Program-made: the position numbers and the translations under genes
The notes under the pieces: generated by a model
What the model was told of the DNA's origin: nothing
What the model saw: only the letters and a program-made list of their open reading frames with translations
Databases searched by the model: none
Part shown: in pieces, positions 12,359-22,205 of the stretch
Layout of the letters: each line of letters opens with the position of its first letter
Numbering within the stretch: the first letter of the stretch is position 1
NCBI GenBank assembly: GCA_021234155.1
Contig: JAJEKV010000042.1
Coordinates: 1,549,257 to 1,613,256 of the forward strand
Direction: 5' to 3'
Length of the DNA: 64,000 nt
Origin: Isoetes taiwanensis
Lineage: Eukaryota; Streptophyta; Lycopodiopsida; Isoetales; Isoetaceae

Positions 12359-13730
12359 AGATGTCTTGATGTACATTAGATGTACATTAGATGTCGATAA
12401 CAGTCGATGGAGGCTGTTGGATGGACATTTATGTACATAGAACATACATTAATTGTACAATAGTATAGTTCAATACTCTTTTTGGCATCGGTTGCCGAGC
12501 ATCATTTTGTTAACATGGTCTTTAATGCTTTTTGTTATTGCGATCGAGCTTTATCAATAGTTTGTATATCGAATCCACGATGCAAAATTCGCCTTGACGG
12601 TTCGGTATCTGAAACCTGATTGCATAAGGAAATTGAAGGAAAACACATGTTGTTGTGTCAAACATGAGCAAGCGGATCTGTCTGAAAGGCCTTCAATGAT
12701 ATGAGGAGATCCCTACATGTTAATTGCACTTTAGCTGCGGCAATGTGCGTGCATCGGCAAAACAATGGAGTATGTCAAGCAAACAAGAAGACTTTTGATA
12801 ATGTTAGTATCTTGTGGAGGTCAACGGTTTGCGAGAAATATGTGGCGGATGAATGGCATAAACTAAAAATGCATCAAAAGCGAATGTGATGAATGTGGAG
12901 TGAAGAAATTAGACATCGTCCAAAGCGAGGAAGATGGAATTGAGAATGTGGGTAGCAAGTATATGCATATGTCAATGAGCCATCCAAAAAGGTACATCGA
13001 GAAGGCTTAGATTAATTGATCGAGGAATGACAAAGCATGTTTTGTTAAAGAACATGAAAAATCAGCTTGCTAAGTTCTGGATCATAACTTTCACGGCCTT
13101 GGCGAGCAAGCAGTTTAAAAGATGTGTTGAGAAACTCCGGATAATAGTGTGTTGTGTTGTTGACTTGCGAAGAACTACACATTGAAACCGGGGACGAAGT
13201 GCAATCCAAGCATTGGAATCTGATCAAATTAGTATTTTGGTCCATATTTCAATGATGAAAATAGAAAGGTAAGCTTAAAAAAAATAGTGCATTTCTATGT
13301 TTGGATACAGGAAGCATGACACTCATTTTGTGCAATATGGTTTTAAATTACATTTGGGGTGGCTTAAGAATAATGGAGGTGGACACATAAACCTTCATTA
13401 TTGTGGTCGGATGGTTGTGCATCTCAATTCAAAGCGCCGCACGGACATGGTATGGAATCTGTAGATACCATGTTGAAAATAAAATTAAGTGATATGGAAT
13501 TTATTTGGATCTGGCCATGGGAAAAGGCACACATGATGGCGAGCTGGTATAGCAAAGTTGTGGCTTGAATGGCGAGAAAACAAAATGGCATGCCGGTGGC
13601 AGTCTTGACTTGTGCGGTTTTAAGGGCCAAGAATCGGATTGTGAAAGGGTGTTTTTGGGAGGTTGGAAAAGCAGGATGTGAGCAGAGAAGAGCCAAGCAT
13701 TCAATTGCAGACTTTACACGGTACTTAAGC

Positions 13731-14775
13731 AATGCAAAGTGGGAGGTCATGGGGCATGGATTTCATCACAGACTCCTAGAACTCTTCGAGGCAAGGATGC
13801 ATTGATGGTTGTCGTGATAAGCATCTAAGATGGCACATTTCGTACCTTGCAAGACACGCATTAATCGCATTAGACACCTACAAGTTATTTGTAAGGGAGA
13901 TTTTAGGACCTGCTTTAAGTACGCCTCTGTGGGAGATAACATCGGATGTAGGACTCCTAAGTTCATGAGTGCCCTTTGGCGTGATCTCTCAAGACCATCC
14001 GCATCTAAGCTTCCTCCATGAGCACCTGCATCATCCCTCAAACGCATGGCCGACCTGAAGACCACCTGATCATTGAAGACATGCTCGCCATGTGTGGAAT
14101 CGCTAAAGTCCAAGTGGGATGAGTACATTCACTTTGCGGAATTCCCGCCACAATGCCAAGCAGAGTCACGATGTCGCTTCTCATGGTGAACTACGGGCTA
14201 CCAAGCTAATCCCCGACACCGCAGCACAACTCGCGGTCCAAGGTAGAAGTGTCCCAACAGATGTTGGGGATATGCAAACAACTAGTAGAGGAAGTAAGGG
14301 GTTATTTATTGAAAGAAGAAGAAGTCGGCGTAAGAGTGTAGCCGACAAGCATAGGACCGTAAGGAGTTTAAGGTGGGAGATACCGCTTTGTTGAAGATCA
14401 AGGTGAAGCAAGCCAAGCCGGATTGGGAGCTGCAAGAAGCTTGCCCCCGTGGGCTGGGCCGCTCAAGATTTTAGAGAGAGTGGCTCTCAAGCCTATAAGT
14501 TGGATCTCCCAGCCCATCTTAAGGTCCACAAGGTCTTCCAACGCAAGTTTATTAAAAAGGCACAATCCTAACCCCGAGGAGGTTTTGGATACTCCAACCT
14601 TGTTGGAAATGACTGAGGAGCAAGTAGAAATAGTGCCTCGAAGTTACTTCTTTGATAAGTCATTCAAGAAGACTAGAGGTCTCGCCTCCTCCAATACCGG
14701 TTAAGTGGAAGCACTTACCCGCGGAAGATTTTAACGGGTATTGGAAGCGTGATTTGGAGAAGCAATACCCGTGAG
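13731..14775 (+). pseudogene. Integrase-chromodomain fragment of chromovirus A
   Basis: Frame fragments include KDALMVVV (13795-13818) and MAHFVPC (13830), the usual gypsy integrase strand before the second catalytic Asp. Later come a GPF-type module (AGPLKILERVA around 14450-14490) and LDLPAHLKVHKVF-like sequence (14500-14540). Then comes a chromodomain core, VKWKHLPAEDFNGYWKRDLE, in the frame at about 14703-14762. Chromodomains of this group tether integration to marked chromatin. There are multiple stops and indels, and the product is not intact. Confidence 0.75.
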
Positions 14776-15689
14776 TTTATGAAGGAGTTTGATGGGCGAA
14801 GTCGCCTCCCACCTGGTCGAATTCGACTCTGCCGTGTGGTTAGCTAGTATGTTGTAGTTAGTTTTGAGCTCCCGGCGCATGCATTCTAGTTAGGAGGGTG
14901 CATGTGCGTAACCTTGGATCGTGGTGGGGCGATGGGATATGCCTTTAGGGCATTTTAGGCCACACGCACTAATAGGTGCGATGACCATTAGGGTCGTGTG
15001 AGTGAGGAATGAGGCATAGTGGGCGATGATGGGACATCGACGGATGATTCTATGCCACGGCGCGGATACGCACACACCGGGCCGTAGGAGGAGGGTCATG
15101 GTGAGTTTGGCGATCATGCGCGATGATGGGATCGCGGAGACGCCCCTCAGCTGAAACCCTGGGCATGATGTAATCGGGGCGCATTTCATCCGTGGGGGAT
15201 CGTACAAGGTAGCACTCGATCATGGGCAATGATGGGAACATCTTAAATGATCCCTAAGCTCAAACTGAAAAGGGCCATGATCTTGGGCAAGGTAGGGACA
15301 ACCTTGAGCCAAAGAGTTCGCTCAAGGAGGTAAGGGGTGGTCCCCTAAAACCACAAATTATTAACTAAACTAACGTAATGTGCTCCTTTTTGCAAGTAGA
15401 AGGAGGACTTCAACGAGGAGCCAAGCACAGAAGATAGGGGAGCCATAATTAGATTATGAACCCTAATAACTCTTATAATAGTAGTTTGAATTATTATAAG
15501 AAATATGAACGTGTTAAGGCTATATAATTTTGTATAAGTACAAATATAGCCTAAAAATTTTGACTTGAACTAATAAAACTTGATTGCTAAGCTAAATTAA
15601 AGGTTATGACATGTGTTTGTTGCAGGTATAAGGGGTTCGTTCATCCTTTTACGCTAATGCCGAGGACAAAGATTGTCCCATGGAGAGAA
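14776..15689. other. Non-coding 3' region of chromovirus A
   Basis: About 900 bases with no credible ORF. They lie between the chromodomain and the LTR-like start and are weakly similar to the equivalent stretch of element B (25640-26390), for example around 15350-15410 and 25985-26070. Confidence 0.5.
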
Positions 15690-17130
15690 TGACGGCCAGT
15701 GGAATATACGCTATAAATACGTGATATTCCCTCGAGTTGCCACTATACAAGTCTATCATTCATAGCCTTGTATACCATAGGGTGGCATCTAGGGGGCATG
15801 GCCAAGTTATTCTCATAACTTAGCCAACCATAGGTTAAGCCATTATCCATGTGGCCTTAACCTATGGGGCACCGCCACACGTGACTCAATCTCGGATTGG
15901 TGCCACGGGCATCCTAGGTGGACCTAACTTATATAGGCATAAACCCTAACCCTAGACCTCTTCCAGCCCTAGCACCTGTGAGACTCACCTACTTGTTCGA
16001 ACCCCGCTTCAACATCGCTCGTTGTGGCATAGGCTGGTGCAAAGAAAGCCAGGTAGACCCGCTCTTGGAGGAGGATCAGCAGCCAGAGCTCACTCCACCA
16101 TGGAGGCCGGATCCGAGGGAGAGCATCGTGGAGTGTATGTAGGATAGTAGTTGTGATAGCTTATCCGAATTAGCATTCCGTATATGCTAGTATCTTGTAT
16201 CTAGAGTAGAGCCATCCTAGAGCCATATATTCAACATCTTGAACCCTAATCAAGGAACCCTAACTATTAGTTAGATTTGTATGATTAGGTTAAGATGTTC
16301 TTCTTATGATTATTCTCATGATGTGATGATTATATGTTGATGGTTGATCATGTTTGCTCCTCTTGTATTGGGAAGGGGGGGTAGAGACCTAGGGCCATAT
16401 GTAGTATGTTCCTAGAGTAGATCCCTTAGTTCCTATTAGAAGGCGGCTCAGGCATAGGAGCCCACCCGTGCCATGGAGGCTATGATATGACTCAAAGACC
16501 GTGATAACGGGCTAGAGGCAAAGTGGGAGGGAGGATCCCCGCCGAAAGGGGGGCTTTGGGATCCCATAGTGGGCTAGGCCTATGGTCTGGTCACTCGCGG
16601 TGGGCCGAGCATGGGTCCGACACCTCCCCGGGCAATGGTGTTGCTCGCTTCCCCGAGAGCTGCAAGGGAAGGCTTGGCCTCGCTTTGGGGGTTCGGGCCG
16701 GCACGGATCGCGGCGCCGCCACGCATTCTCTAGGCCCACCTGCACCTCTAGACCCCCGGGAAGGGGAGATGCAACCCTTCCCGGCCATCGACTGTGGAGA
16801 TGCAACCCGAGGCCACGATGGGTGATGCCACGGATTGCGATCCGAAGGCTAGAGTCCTATCGTAGAGCCGGGATCTAGCCCATCCGCAAAGTATGCATGT
16901 GGAGGGGCGGATGGAGTGGTCAACCCTAGCCATTGTTCTATGCCGCCCCGGCCATTGCCATGACTGTCTCCGCTTCATATCTTGAGGCCTTAGCGGGCCA
17001 TCCTCCTTATGAGTTGAACTGTGGTAGGAGCTCTCATGTTTTATGGTTTATGATTATCATCATCTTGCATTGGTATATGTGTGATGCACTACCCTCCGAG
17101 GTAGTATTTGTATATGTTTGATGCTAGTTC
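15690..17130 (+). repeat. LTR-like segment of chromovirus A
   Basis: Homologous in patches to 26401-27850. Both contain a stretch beginning CTTGTATTGGGAAGGGGGG followed by GTAGAGACCTA (16355 and 27140), both contain GGGGCGGATGGAGTGG (16900-16920 and 27610-27628), and both share the end pattern with GATG, CTACC and GAGGTAG. A GGAGAGAATGACGG string at 15680 resembles a polypurine tract followed by an LTR start. A CTATAAATA box lies at 15711. Boundaries are estimates. Confidence 0.55.
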
Positions 17131-17377
17131 TCGACGTTATTATCGGCCGCTATAGGAGCCCATAGGGGAAGGGCGCCGCAAGACACCTTCAGTCCCCTCC
17201 CCGCACTAGAGTCATCTCGGTGCGGGTAGACGGAAGGGCCCAGCGCGTTGATGAGCCGGATGGGGATTTCCCGCCGCATACCACGGGCCGTGATGTTTAG
17301 CAGTGGAGCCGCCACAAATAATCTTCATCCAAAGGAGGAGGCGACTTGACCGGGTGTTTACCAGACGGAGGTCATAG

Positions 17378-17848
17378 GCAGGAGCCCGGACATTATGCAA
17401 AGAAATCCTCGAAGAAATCGCCGAGGAAGAAAGGAGGAGCAAGGAGGAACGGGAGCAGAGGGGACAGCCGACAGTCGAAGAACAACTTGAAGCTTGGGCC
17501 CGTCTGCAGGAAGCGGAGGAGAGGGAAGAGCAGGGGCACCCGGAGCTTACTCTTGCTGAAGAAGAAGACCTCGCGGCATTCATCAGCAAGTATGAAGCTA
17601 AGGAGCGCCGCCGAGAGAGGAGGACAAAGAGACGGCAAGATGAACCAACCTCAGCCGGCGAGCCGAAGAAGAAGAAGCTCAAAGGCATTAAGGCGGGCAC
17701 CAGAAGGGTTATGAAGGTTGGTAAGCGGGGAATGGGTCCCGTCATCAAAGAGCCGTCAGGCGACCAGACCCCGCCTTCGACCGACGATTCGAACGAGGAC
17801 TACGTCCCCAACACTGAGGGGCAAGCCTTCAAATCCCCGGGCCGCTGA
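17378..17848 (+). CDS. Charged, coiled-coil-like open frame upstream of the H3-like core
   Basis: 157 open codons without an early ATG. The product is rich in Glu, Arg and Lys (EEIAEEERRSKEEREQRGQP near its start), predicted by eye to be helical or coiled. It then has a Lys run (KKKKLKGIKAG) like a nuclear localisation signal and an acidic Ser/Asp/Glu segment before the stop. It may be the N-terminal tail of the histone-like gene that follows, a gag-like ORF of chromovirus B, or an unrelated remnant. A dense minus-strand ORF over the same bases looks like a compositional shadow. No clear start is visible. Confidence 0.4.
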   Translation, partial: AGARTLCKEILEEIAEEERRSKEEREQRGQPTVEEQLEAWARLQEAEEREEQGHPELTLAEEEDLAAFISKYEAKERRRERRTKRRQDEPTSAGEPKKKKLKGIKAGTRRVMKVGKRGMGPVIKEPSGDQTPPSTDDSNEDYVPNTEGQAFKSPGR

Positions 17849-18129
17849 GAAGGAGGTACGGAAAGCGTGTGGTACCGGATGAGCAAAGCAGCCCGAGAGC
17901 CGCAGAAGCCCCCACCTTCCCGACGCGGATAGGGTTAAAGCCCCGCGCCACAACGGGAGGTATACGTGATAGACCCCGCCAAGGTCTATGTAAGAGGATC
18001 AAAGAACATAACGCTTACATGACGGCGGGAGGCATACAACGCTTATTATCGAGCACGGGTGGTGAGAACGATTGAAGGCGACACCGACAAGAAGCTGACC
18101 CCTGAAGCCGCCGCCACCAAAGCCCAAGC

Positions 18130-18463
18130 CTCCCAAAGACCAGAAAGAAGCGACCAACGATCTCAATGAAGAAGTTGGAGAACAGAGAGCTTTGGGAAAC
18201 TGCACTTCCGCAGAAGTTACGACTTTGATCCCCCGCACCGCTTCAACGCTTGGTCCGAGAAGTCATGCAGGAGTACAACACGGACATGCGGGTGACCGAT
18301 GAGATGTTGCCGCGGCCTGGCGTGAGGCGGCAGAGGCTTAAAAATAGTGCAGCATTTTGAAGATTCAACGCTTGGTCCTCGCACAAAAAGGCACGCGAAG
18401 AGGGTCACGCTCATGAGGCAGGATATGCATCTTGCTAGGCACATCAAAGGAGAGCGCCCTTGA
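18130..18463 (+). pseudogene. Histone H3-like core (H3 or CENH3-type), frame-shifted
   Basis: Consecutive pieces in shifting frames match histone H3 from the end of alpha-N to the C-terminus. They are SAEVTTLIPRTA (18207-18242, compare STELLIRKLPF), QRLVREVMQEYNTDMRV (18244-18294, alpha-1 and loop 1), VAAAWREAAEA (18306-18338, alpha-2), IVQHFEDSTL (18344-18373), and HAKRVTLMRQDMHLARHIKG then ERP and stop (18392-18463, alpha-3 and end). The VTLM in place of the canonical VTIM is typical of plant centromeric H3, but the ERP end is closer to canonical GERA. Three frame changes occur within about 160 bases. The order and spacing of the blocks make the family call strong; the subtype is uncertain. 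Confidence 0.75.
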
Positions 18464-18530
18464 ACTCTTTTGTAAATAATGAAATTTTTTGTTAATATAA
18501 AGAACTTTTGTGTAAATAAGGTGTCCAATC
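18464..18530 (+). terminator. A/T-rich 3' flank after the H3-like stop
   Basis: Contains TGTAAATAATGAAATTTTTT and AATATAAAG, the composition expected of a plant 3' UTR and polyadenylation region. No experimentally defined signal can be read from sequence. Confidence 0.3.
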
Positions 18531-18608
18531 TTGTCTAATCAGGTTAAGATATTGAATTCTAGCTTTTGTTTTGGTCAAATTGGAGTTTTTGAGCAAAATT
18601 GAGACGAT

Positions 18609-18846
18609 GTCTCACACGTCGCGCCAGGACAGAAAATGACGAAAATGAGAATCTCATTTTCGGGCTGGGCGCAACGTGTGAGACCATGCCTGGGGTCAAT
18701 TCTGCCTAATCGACGAGTTGAGTAGAATTACTCCCTCAGACTATCCAAATTGATTAAGTTTAGCCCATTTAGAGCCCATGTCTCACACGTCACGCCAGGG
18801 CAGAAAATGAACTTTTCATTATCGGTCTGGGCGCAACGTGTGAGAC
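18609..18846. repeat. Two tandem long hairpins
   Basis: Hairpin 1 (18609-18684) and hairpin 2 (18780-18846) each begin GTCTCACACGT and end ACGTGTGAGAC, an exact reverse complement. Pairing continues inward with few mismatches (CGCGCCAG against CTGGGCGC, then GAAAATGA against TCATTTTC in hairpin 1). They are about 85% alike and separated by 95 bases. They sit 180-400 bases upstream of the TATA box at 19027. Confidence 0.85.
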
Positions 18847-19026
18847 CTCGCACCATTTTCTTCACCAAATGATCTCCAGTTTGCTGCAATAGGTCCATTA
18901 GTTGTTCTTAGCATGCTTAAGACCTAAAAGTAGTCTTCAAACTCTCAATTGCACCTTTTAATAGATCAGAACCGCCCAATTCCAGTAAATTCTAGGTCAT
19001 CCAAAAATTAGGGTTTTCCCCTTTTC

Positions 19027-19034
19027 TATAAATA
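19027..19034 (+). promoter_or_regulatory. TATA box
   Basis: TATAAATA followed 25-35 bases later by a pyrimidine-rich stretch (TCCTCCATTTCTCATTTAGC) and, 115 bases downstream, by an ATG in a good context (GATCAATGGCC at 19149). This is the arrangement of a plant Pol II promoter or of an LTR U3-R boundary. Confidence 0.6.
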
Positions 19035-19148
19035 GGTCCTCCATTTCTCATTTAGCACCCTGCAAGTTTGCTCTCCACTGCTTAGGCAATCTTCCAGCTC
19101 CCTGAGGCGCTTCTGCATCCGTTTGATACTCTCTTCTTCGCTAGATCA

Positions 19149-20643
19149 ATGGCCACTGCTGACTTCAGGCGATGGTACAGCGCCAGTGCCCATGCTGCTG
19201 AGGCGGATGTCAACGACATCTTCCGAGTCTTTGGGAAGGAAATAGATGTGCAAGCCACTCTGAATGCAACCCCAGTATATAGACAAGTCTTAGCAGAGTT
19301 TCAAGCTAGGGTAGGACCCTCCCTCATCCAGCTCCCCCCTTGCATAGGCTATTTTGTTCCCCGCCCATCCCTTCAAGCAGCCTTGGGTGATGTCCCCAAC
19401 ATCGCCAAGTACTTAACTAACAAGGCGCAGAGGCTGCCAGCCTACATGGTCCTGACAGCTAACAGGACCAAATATTTCTCCTACACTGCTGCTACCGTGC
19501 CGAGAACCCAATGGGGGCAACCTCTATCCCTCTGATGGAGGTGGACCCCATAGCAGTCCAAGCCGAAGAGCAGATGCTTTTGCAGTACCAGCAAGAGCAA
19601 GAAGGAAGAGAAGAGGAAGAGGAGTCGGACGACGAAGAGTACACCGAGTTAGACTCAGAGGAGGAACGGCGACAAGCAGAACAGGAGCTGATCAACTTCG
19701 AGCAGAGCCAGCAGACCATCAGAGTTGCTCCACCACTTGGGCTGGGCATCACAAGCCTAGCCCCTATCATCATCGACGGAGAGGAGTATCTACCTCGCCG
19801 ACATCCGTAACCTCCCCAATGCGGGAGAGGGAGTCCGATTGGATGAATCGCCCACCAACCAAGCGGTAGATCGACATGGACGACTTCATCGTCCGGGGAG
19901 TCTCAGACTTCCCGCTTCAAGTCAGGGAAGCCGACACCTACACAGGGGAAGCGACTTCCGACATCCAGGCCTACAGCAACATCAGGCAAATGATGGAAGC
20001 GCGAGAGCTGCCAACGGAGGAGGAGTTCCTCGCCATTCAGGAGCGGATGGGGATCAGAGGCAAGACCACGAGCATCTTAATGCCCAGGCCTTCAACACCA
20101 CCTCCAGCAAGAGGAGCAGGAATCGACCTCAGGCGAGTCGACTCCACAATCGAAGATTACCGGGAGCTCACCGAGATAGAGGTCGACGAATATGCCTGGC
20201 GGGATAGAGCAGGAGGCCAAACAAGTGGGGAATCATCCGCGACGCACAACGACAGGTCGCTGAGGTACTACCTGCCACTGCTGCTAGACGGGAGAATAGC
20301 GGTGGTACACCGCAAATTCAGCCCCAAGGGTGAGGAAGGAGTGTTCATGCTGATTGCACTCTCGTGCTCTCGCAGCATGCTCGAAAGTAGCTAACGCCGA
20401 CTATGCTGTCCTAGTCAAGAGAGCAATAGCACCGACCTTCTTTGACTTCGCCATACCCCATCGACGCAGCGAGATTGGCAGCGGGTCGCGCCCGCACATC
20501 CCAATCGCTAGGTGGAAGAGTTGGCGAGAGCTTTGCAGGGCTCATCAGCGAACATCCTCGTGAACTTGGGACACGGAGGGAACGCCCAAGTTAAGAAGTT
20601 CCTTGAGGACAACCCGCCTTTACCTAAGCGATTTCAAGACTAG
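19149..20643 (+). pseudogene. Unknown acidic protein gene, about 495 codons with frameshifts
   Basis: Starts MATADFRRWYSASAHAAEAD (19149) and reads to about 19500. The frame then shifts to 19511-19810, an acidic stretch with many Glu, Asp and Gln. Next comes 19876-20394, with YYLPLLLDGRIAVVHRKFSP, then a short piece in another frame (ANADYAVLVKRAIAPTFFDF, about 20390-20450). It ends VNLGHGGNAQVKKFLEDNPP and a stop at 20641. Codon texture is protein-like throughout. The single-base shifts could be real decay or base errors. I do not recognise the family. A gag or structural protein of an element is possible because it lies among chromovirus pieces and has its own TATA box. Confidence 0.5.
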
Positions 20644-20900
20644 TTAGACTCTTGATCCCTGAGACTTTTGTACTATATAATATATGAATATAATTTCTTT
20701 TGCACTTTAAATGTTTTGTTGATGTGTTTTGTTTTGCCCCACAACTATACCAACAAACATAAACAATGCAAGAGAACAAGTAAAACCAACCATGTAGCCA
20801 TGAATTACTTGTGTATGCAGCTAGAGGCCTAGGCTCGGGGAAACAACAAATACCAAGACCTTAGGGAAGAGCAGAGTCCGCCCCAAGCTACCTCCCAAGA
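20644..20900. other. Gap between unknown gene and chromovirus B
   Basis: A/T-rich 3' flank (ACTATATAATATATGAATAT at 20672) and unassigned sequence. No tRNA-complementary primer binding site of the usual TGGTATCAGAGC type was seen. Confidence 0.4.
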
Positions 20901-20983
20901 AGGAACCCGCTTTGAGGAGTTTAGACCCATAACCCTAAGAGGAAATATCCCGTGATGAGGACGGACCTTGAGCGATAAAGGCT

Positions 20984-22205
20984 TTGCTAGCCGCATGCTG
21001 TGAGCTGGTCGGGGGCAACGCCAACCGCCGCAAGCATCAGCTCCGAAAACGTGAAGGAACAAGAAGAGGAGCAAGAGAAGGAGGTCCCCCAACTGACCTC
21101 CGACTCAAGCTTGACTCAGACCGACCGAGGAAGAAGAAGAAGAGCGTGCCCGTGGACCCAATGTGATGGAAGGCAAAGGAACACCGCAGATGGAAGGCAA
21201 GAGGAACACCCGTGATGGATCTATTAAAGGGACACAAGAGTCTCCGACTACCGTAAGAAGGTAGACTCGCTTTGGGAAATGTTTGAAAGCCAGAAGCTCG
21301 AAAGCAATTTCTCAGCAGAACAGTCAGAATGGAGGCCGAGGCTTGGCTTGATGAGATGAGTGAATATGGCAACGCTTTATGATAATGAAAGATAAGGATA
21401 AAGGCCGAGTGGCAACAGCCAACCTCGAAAGGAGCTGCACGCATTTGGTGGAAGGGGTATGCAAAGGCCCATGGCTTGAGCAGGATGCTTGCGTGTTCAA
21501 GAAGTTTGCTAAAGCCTTCAAGCGCCACCACGCCCCAAGAGAGCATAAGTCCAAAGATGATGCCAGCTCTATAGGTTGCAAAGAAGGAAACAAATCAGTC
21601 CGTAAATATACGAGGAATTCATGAGGCTAAGGTCAGATGTACCAAAGTTGGGTGAAAAGCATGCAAAGGGAAAGCTATATTGAGGGGCTGAATGAGGAGA
21701 TCCGAAGTTTGTGAGGGCAATAAACCCTAAGACAAAGATCGGGCAGAGTCCAAGGCTATAAGCTTGCAAGGGACGGACCCTCTAATAGCGGGGGCGAGGC
21801 AGCAAGATTTCCGTGATAAAGGCAAGGCAATGGAGTTATAGCTCTAGGGCAGCTACCCGTGCCCGCTTAGAGCCCCATATAGTGGCAAACAGGGGAAGCA
21901 AAGACGAGAAGAAGCAGGTGTCCTTCAAAGACAAGCAGAGGGGTCAAACTCCACCCAAAGGTAATCCTTTTCTACAAAGCTATGCCCAAGGAGAAGAGGC
22001 AGGAGTGTATAGAAAAGCAGCTTTTGTTTCAGGTGCTTCCACCGGCCATAGAACAAATGAACCGCCTCACGCCATGAGTGCAAATACTAGCGGAGTTGGG
22101 AGATTGGGACATCCCGTGCCCGACGAATTTATTCGCGAAGCAGCCCGCCACTACATTCGTGGTGAGTGTCATATCTTTGCCGCAATAGATACCGAGCAAG
22201 CGTAA
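20984..22205 (+). pseudogene. gag of chromovirus B, frame-broken
   Basis: A basic N-terminal region precedes a retrotransposon gag segment. Its clearest part (21379-21624) has DACVFKKFAKAFKRHHAPRE, then KSKDDASSIGCKEGNKSVRK and YTRNS, which parallels the family pattern of W-F-F-HYAP followed by F-L-QG-SV-EY. Downstream in other frames are LNEEIRSL (about 21693) and a long piece to 22205. A clear CCHC knuckle was not found; it may be destroyed near 22030-22170. Gag packages element RNA. Confidence 0.7.

Larger units (their letters stand above)
9720..13720 (+). pseudogene. Cysteine-rich DDE-like transposase, copy 1, fragmented
   Basis: Pieces correspond to copy 2. An N-terminal exon lies near 9790-10265. 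After the intron come a Cys-rich part at 12600-12890 (containing TCCC and a block ending KYVADEWHKLK), a segment near 13080-13260, and the core domain near 13290-13560 with WSDGC-type and GHGKGTHDG-type motifs. All are frame-broken. The zinc-binding-like cysteines and the SDG and HGKG motifs are also present in the minus-strand homologue at 54007-55430, which supports family membership. Confidence 0.65.
9320..13730 (+). mobile_element. DNA transposon, block copy 1, truncated at right
   Basis: This begins with the same terminal sequence as the complete transposon in copy 2 (GGGTAAAA then AGCATGAAAGGGT, one extra A here) at the same position in the host ORF. It carries the left end, N-terminal transposase exon remnants, the TGTACA-rich intron with a LINE, and the transposase core. 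It is cut at about 13731, where homology to copy 2 stops and chromovirus integrase begins. The opposite-strand genes seen at 42.9-47.8 kb are therefore missing. The shared insertion point means the transposon was already in the gypsy before the block was duplicated. Confidence 0.85.
13731..17130 (+). mobile_element. Chromovirus A, 3' fragment with LTR-like end
   Basis: The fragment starts abruptly at 13731 with integrase sequence: AATGCAAAGTGGGAGGTCAT here parallels AATGCTAAGTGGGAAGTAAT at 24518 in element B. It runs through the integrase catalytic region, a C-terminal chromodomain (14690-14775), an unassigned 3' stretch and an LTR-like segment (about 15690-17130) homologous in patches to that of element B. 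Gag, protease, RT and RNase H are missing. The join at 13731 is either a deletion or recombination breakpoint or an assembly chimera. Confidence 0.75.

Noticed and set aside
17212-17748. Minus-strand 178-codon ORF rich in Ser, Arg and Leu
   Set aside because: It mirrors the Glu/Lys-rich plus-strand frame, as expected of a compositional shadow.
19876-20643. Viral movement or coat protein for the acidic gene
   Set aside because: A vague resemblance only; no diagnostic motif was found.
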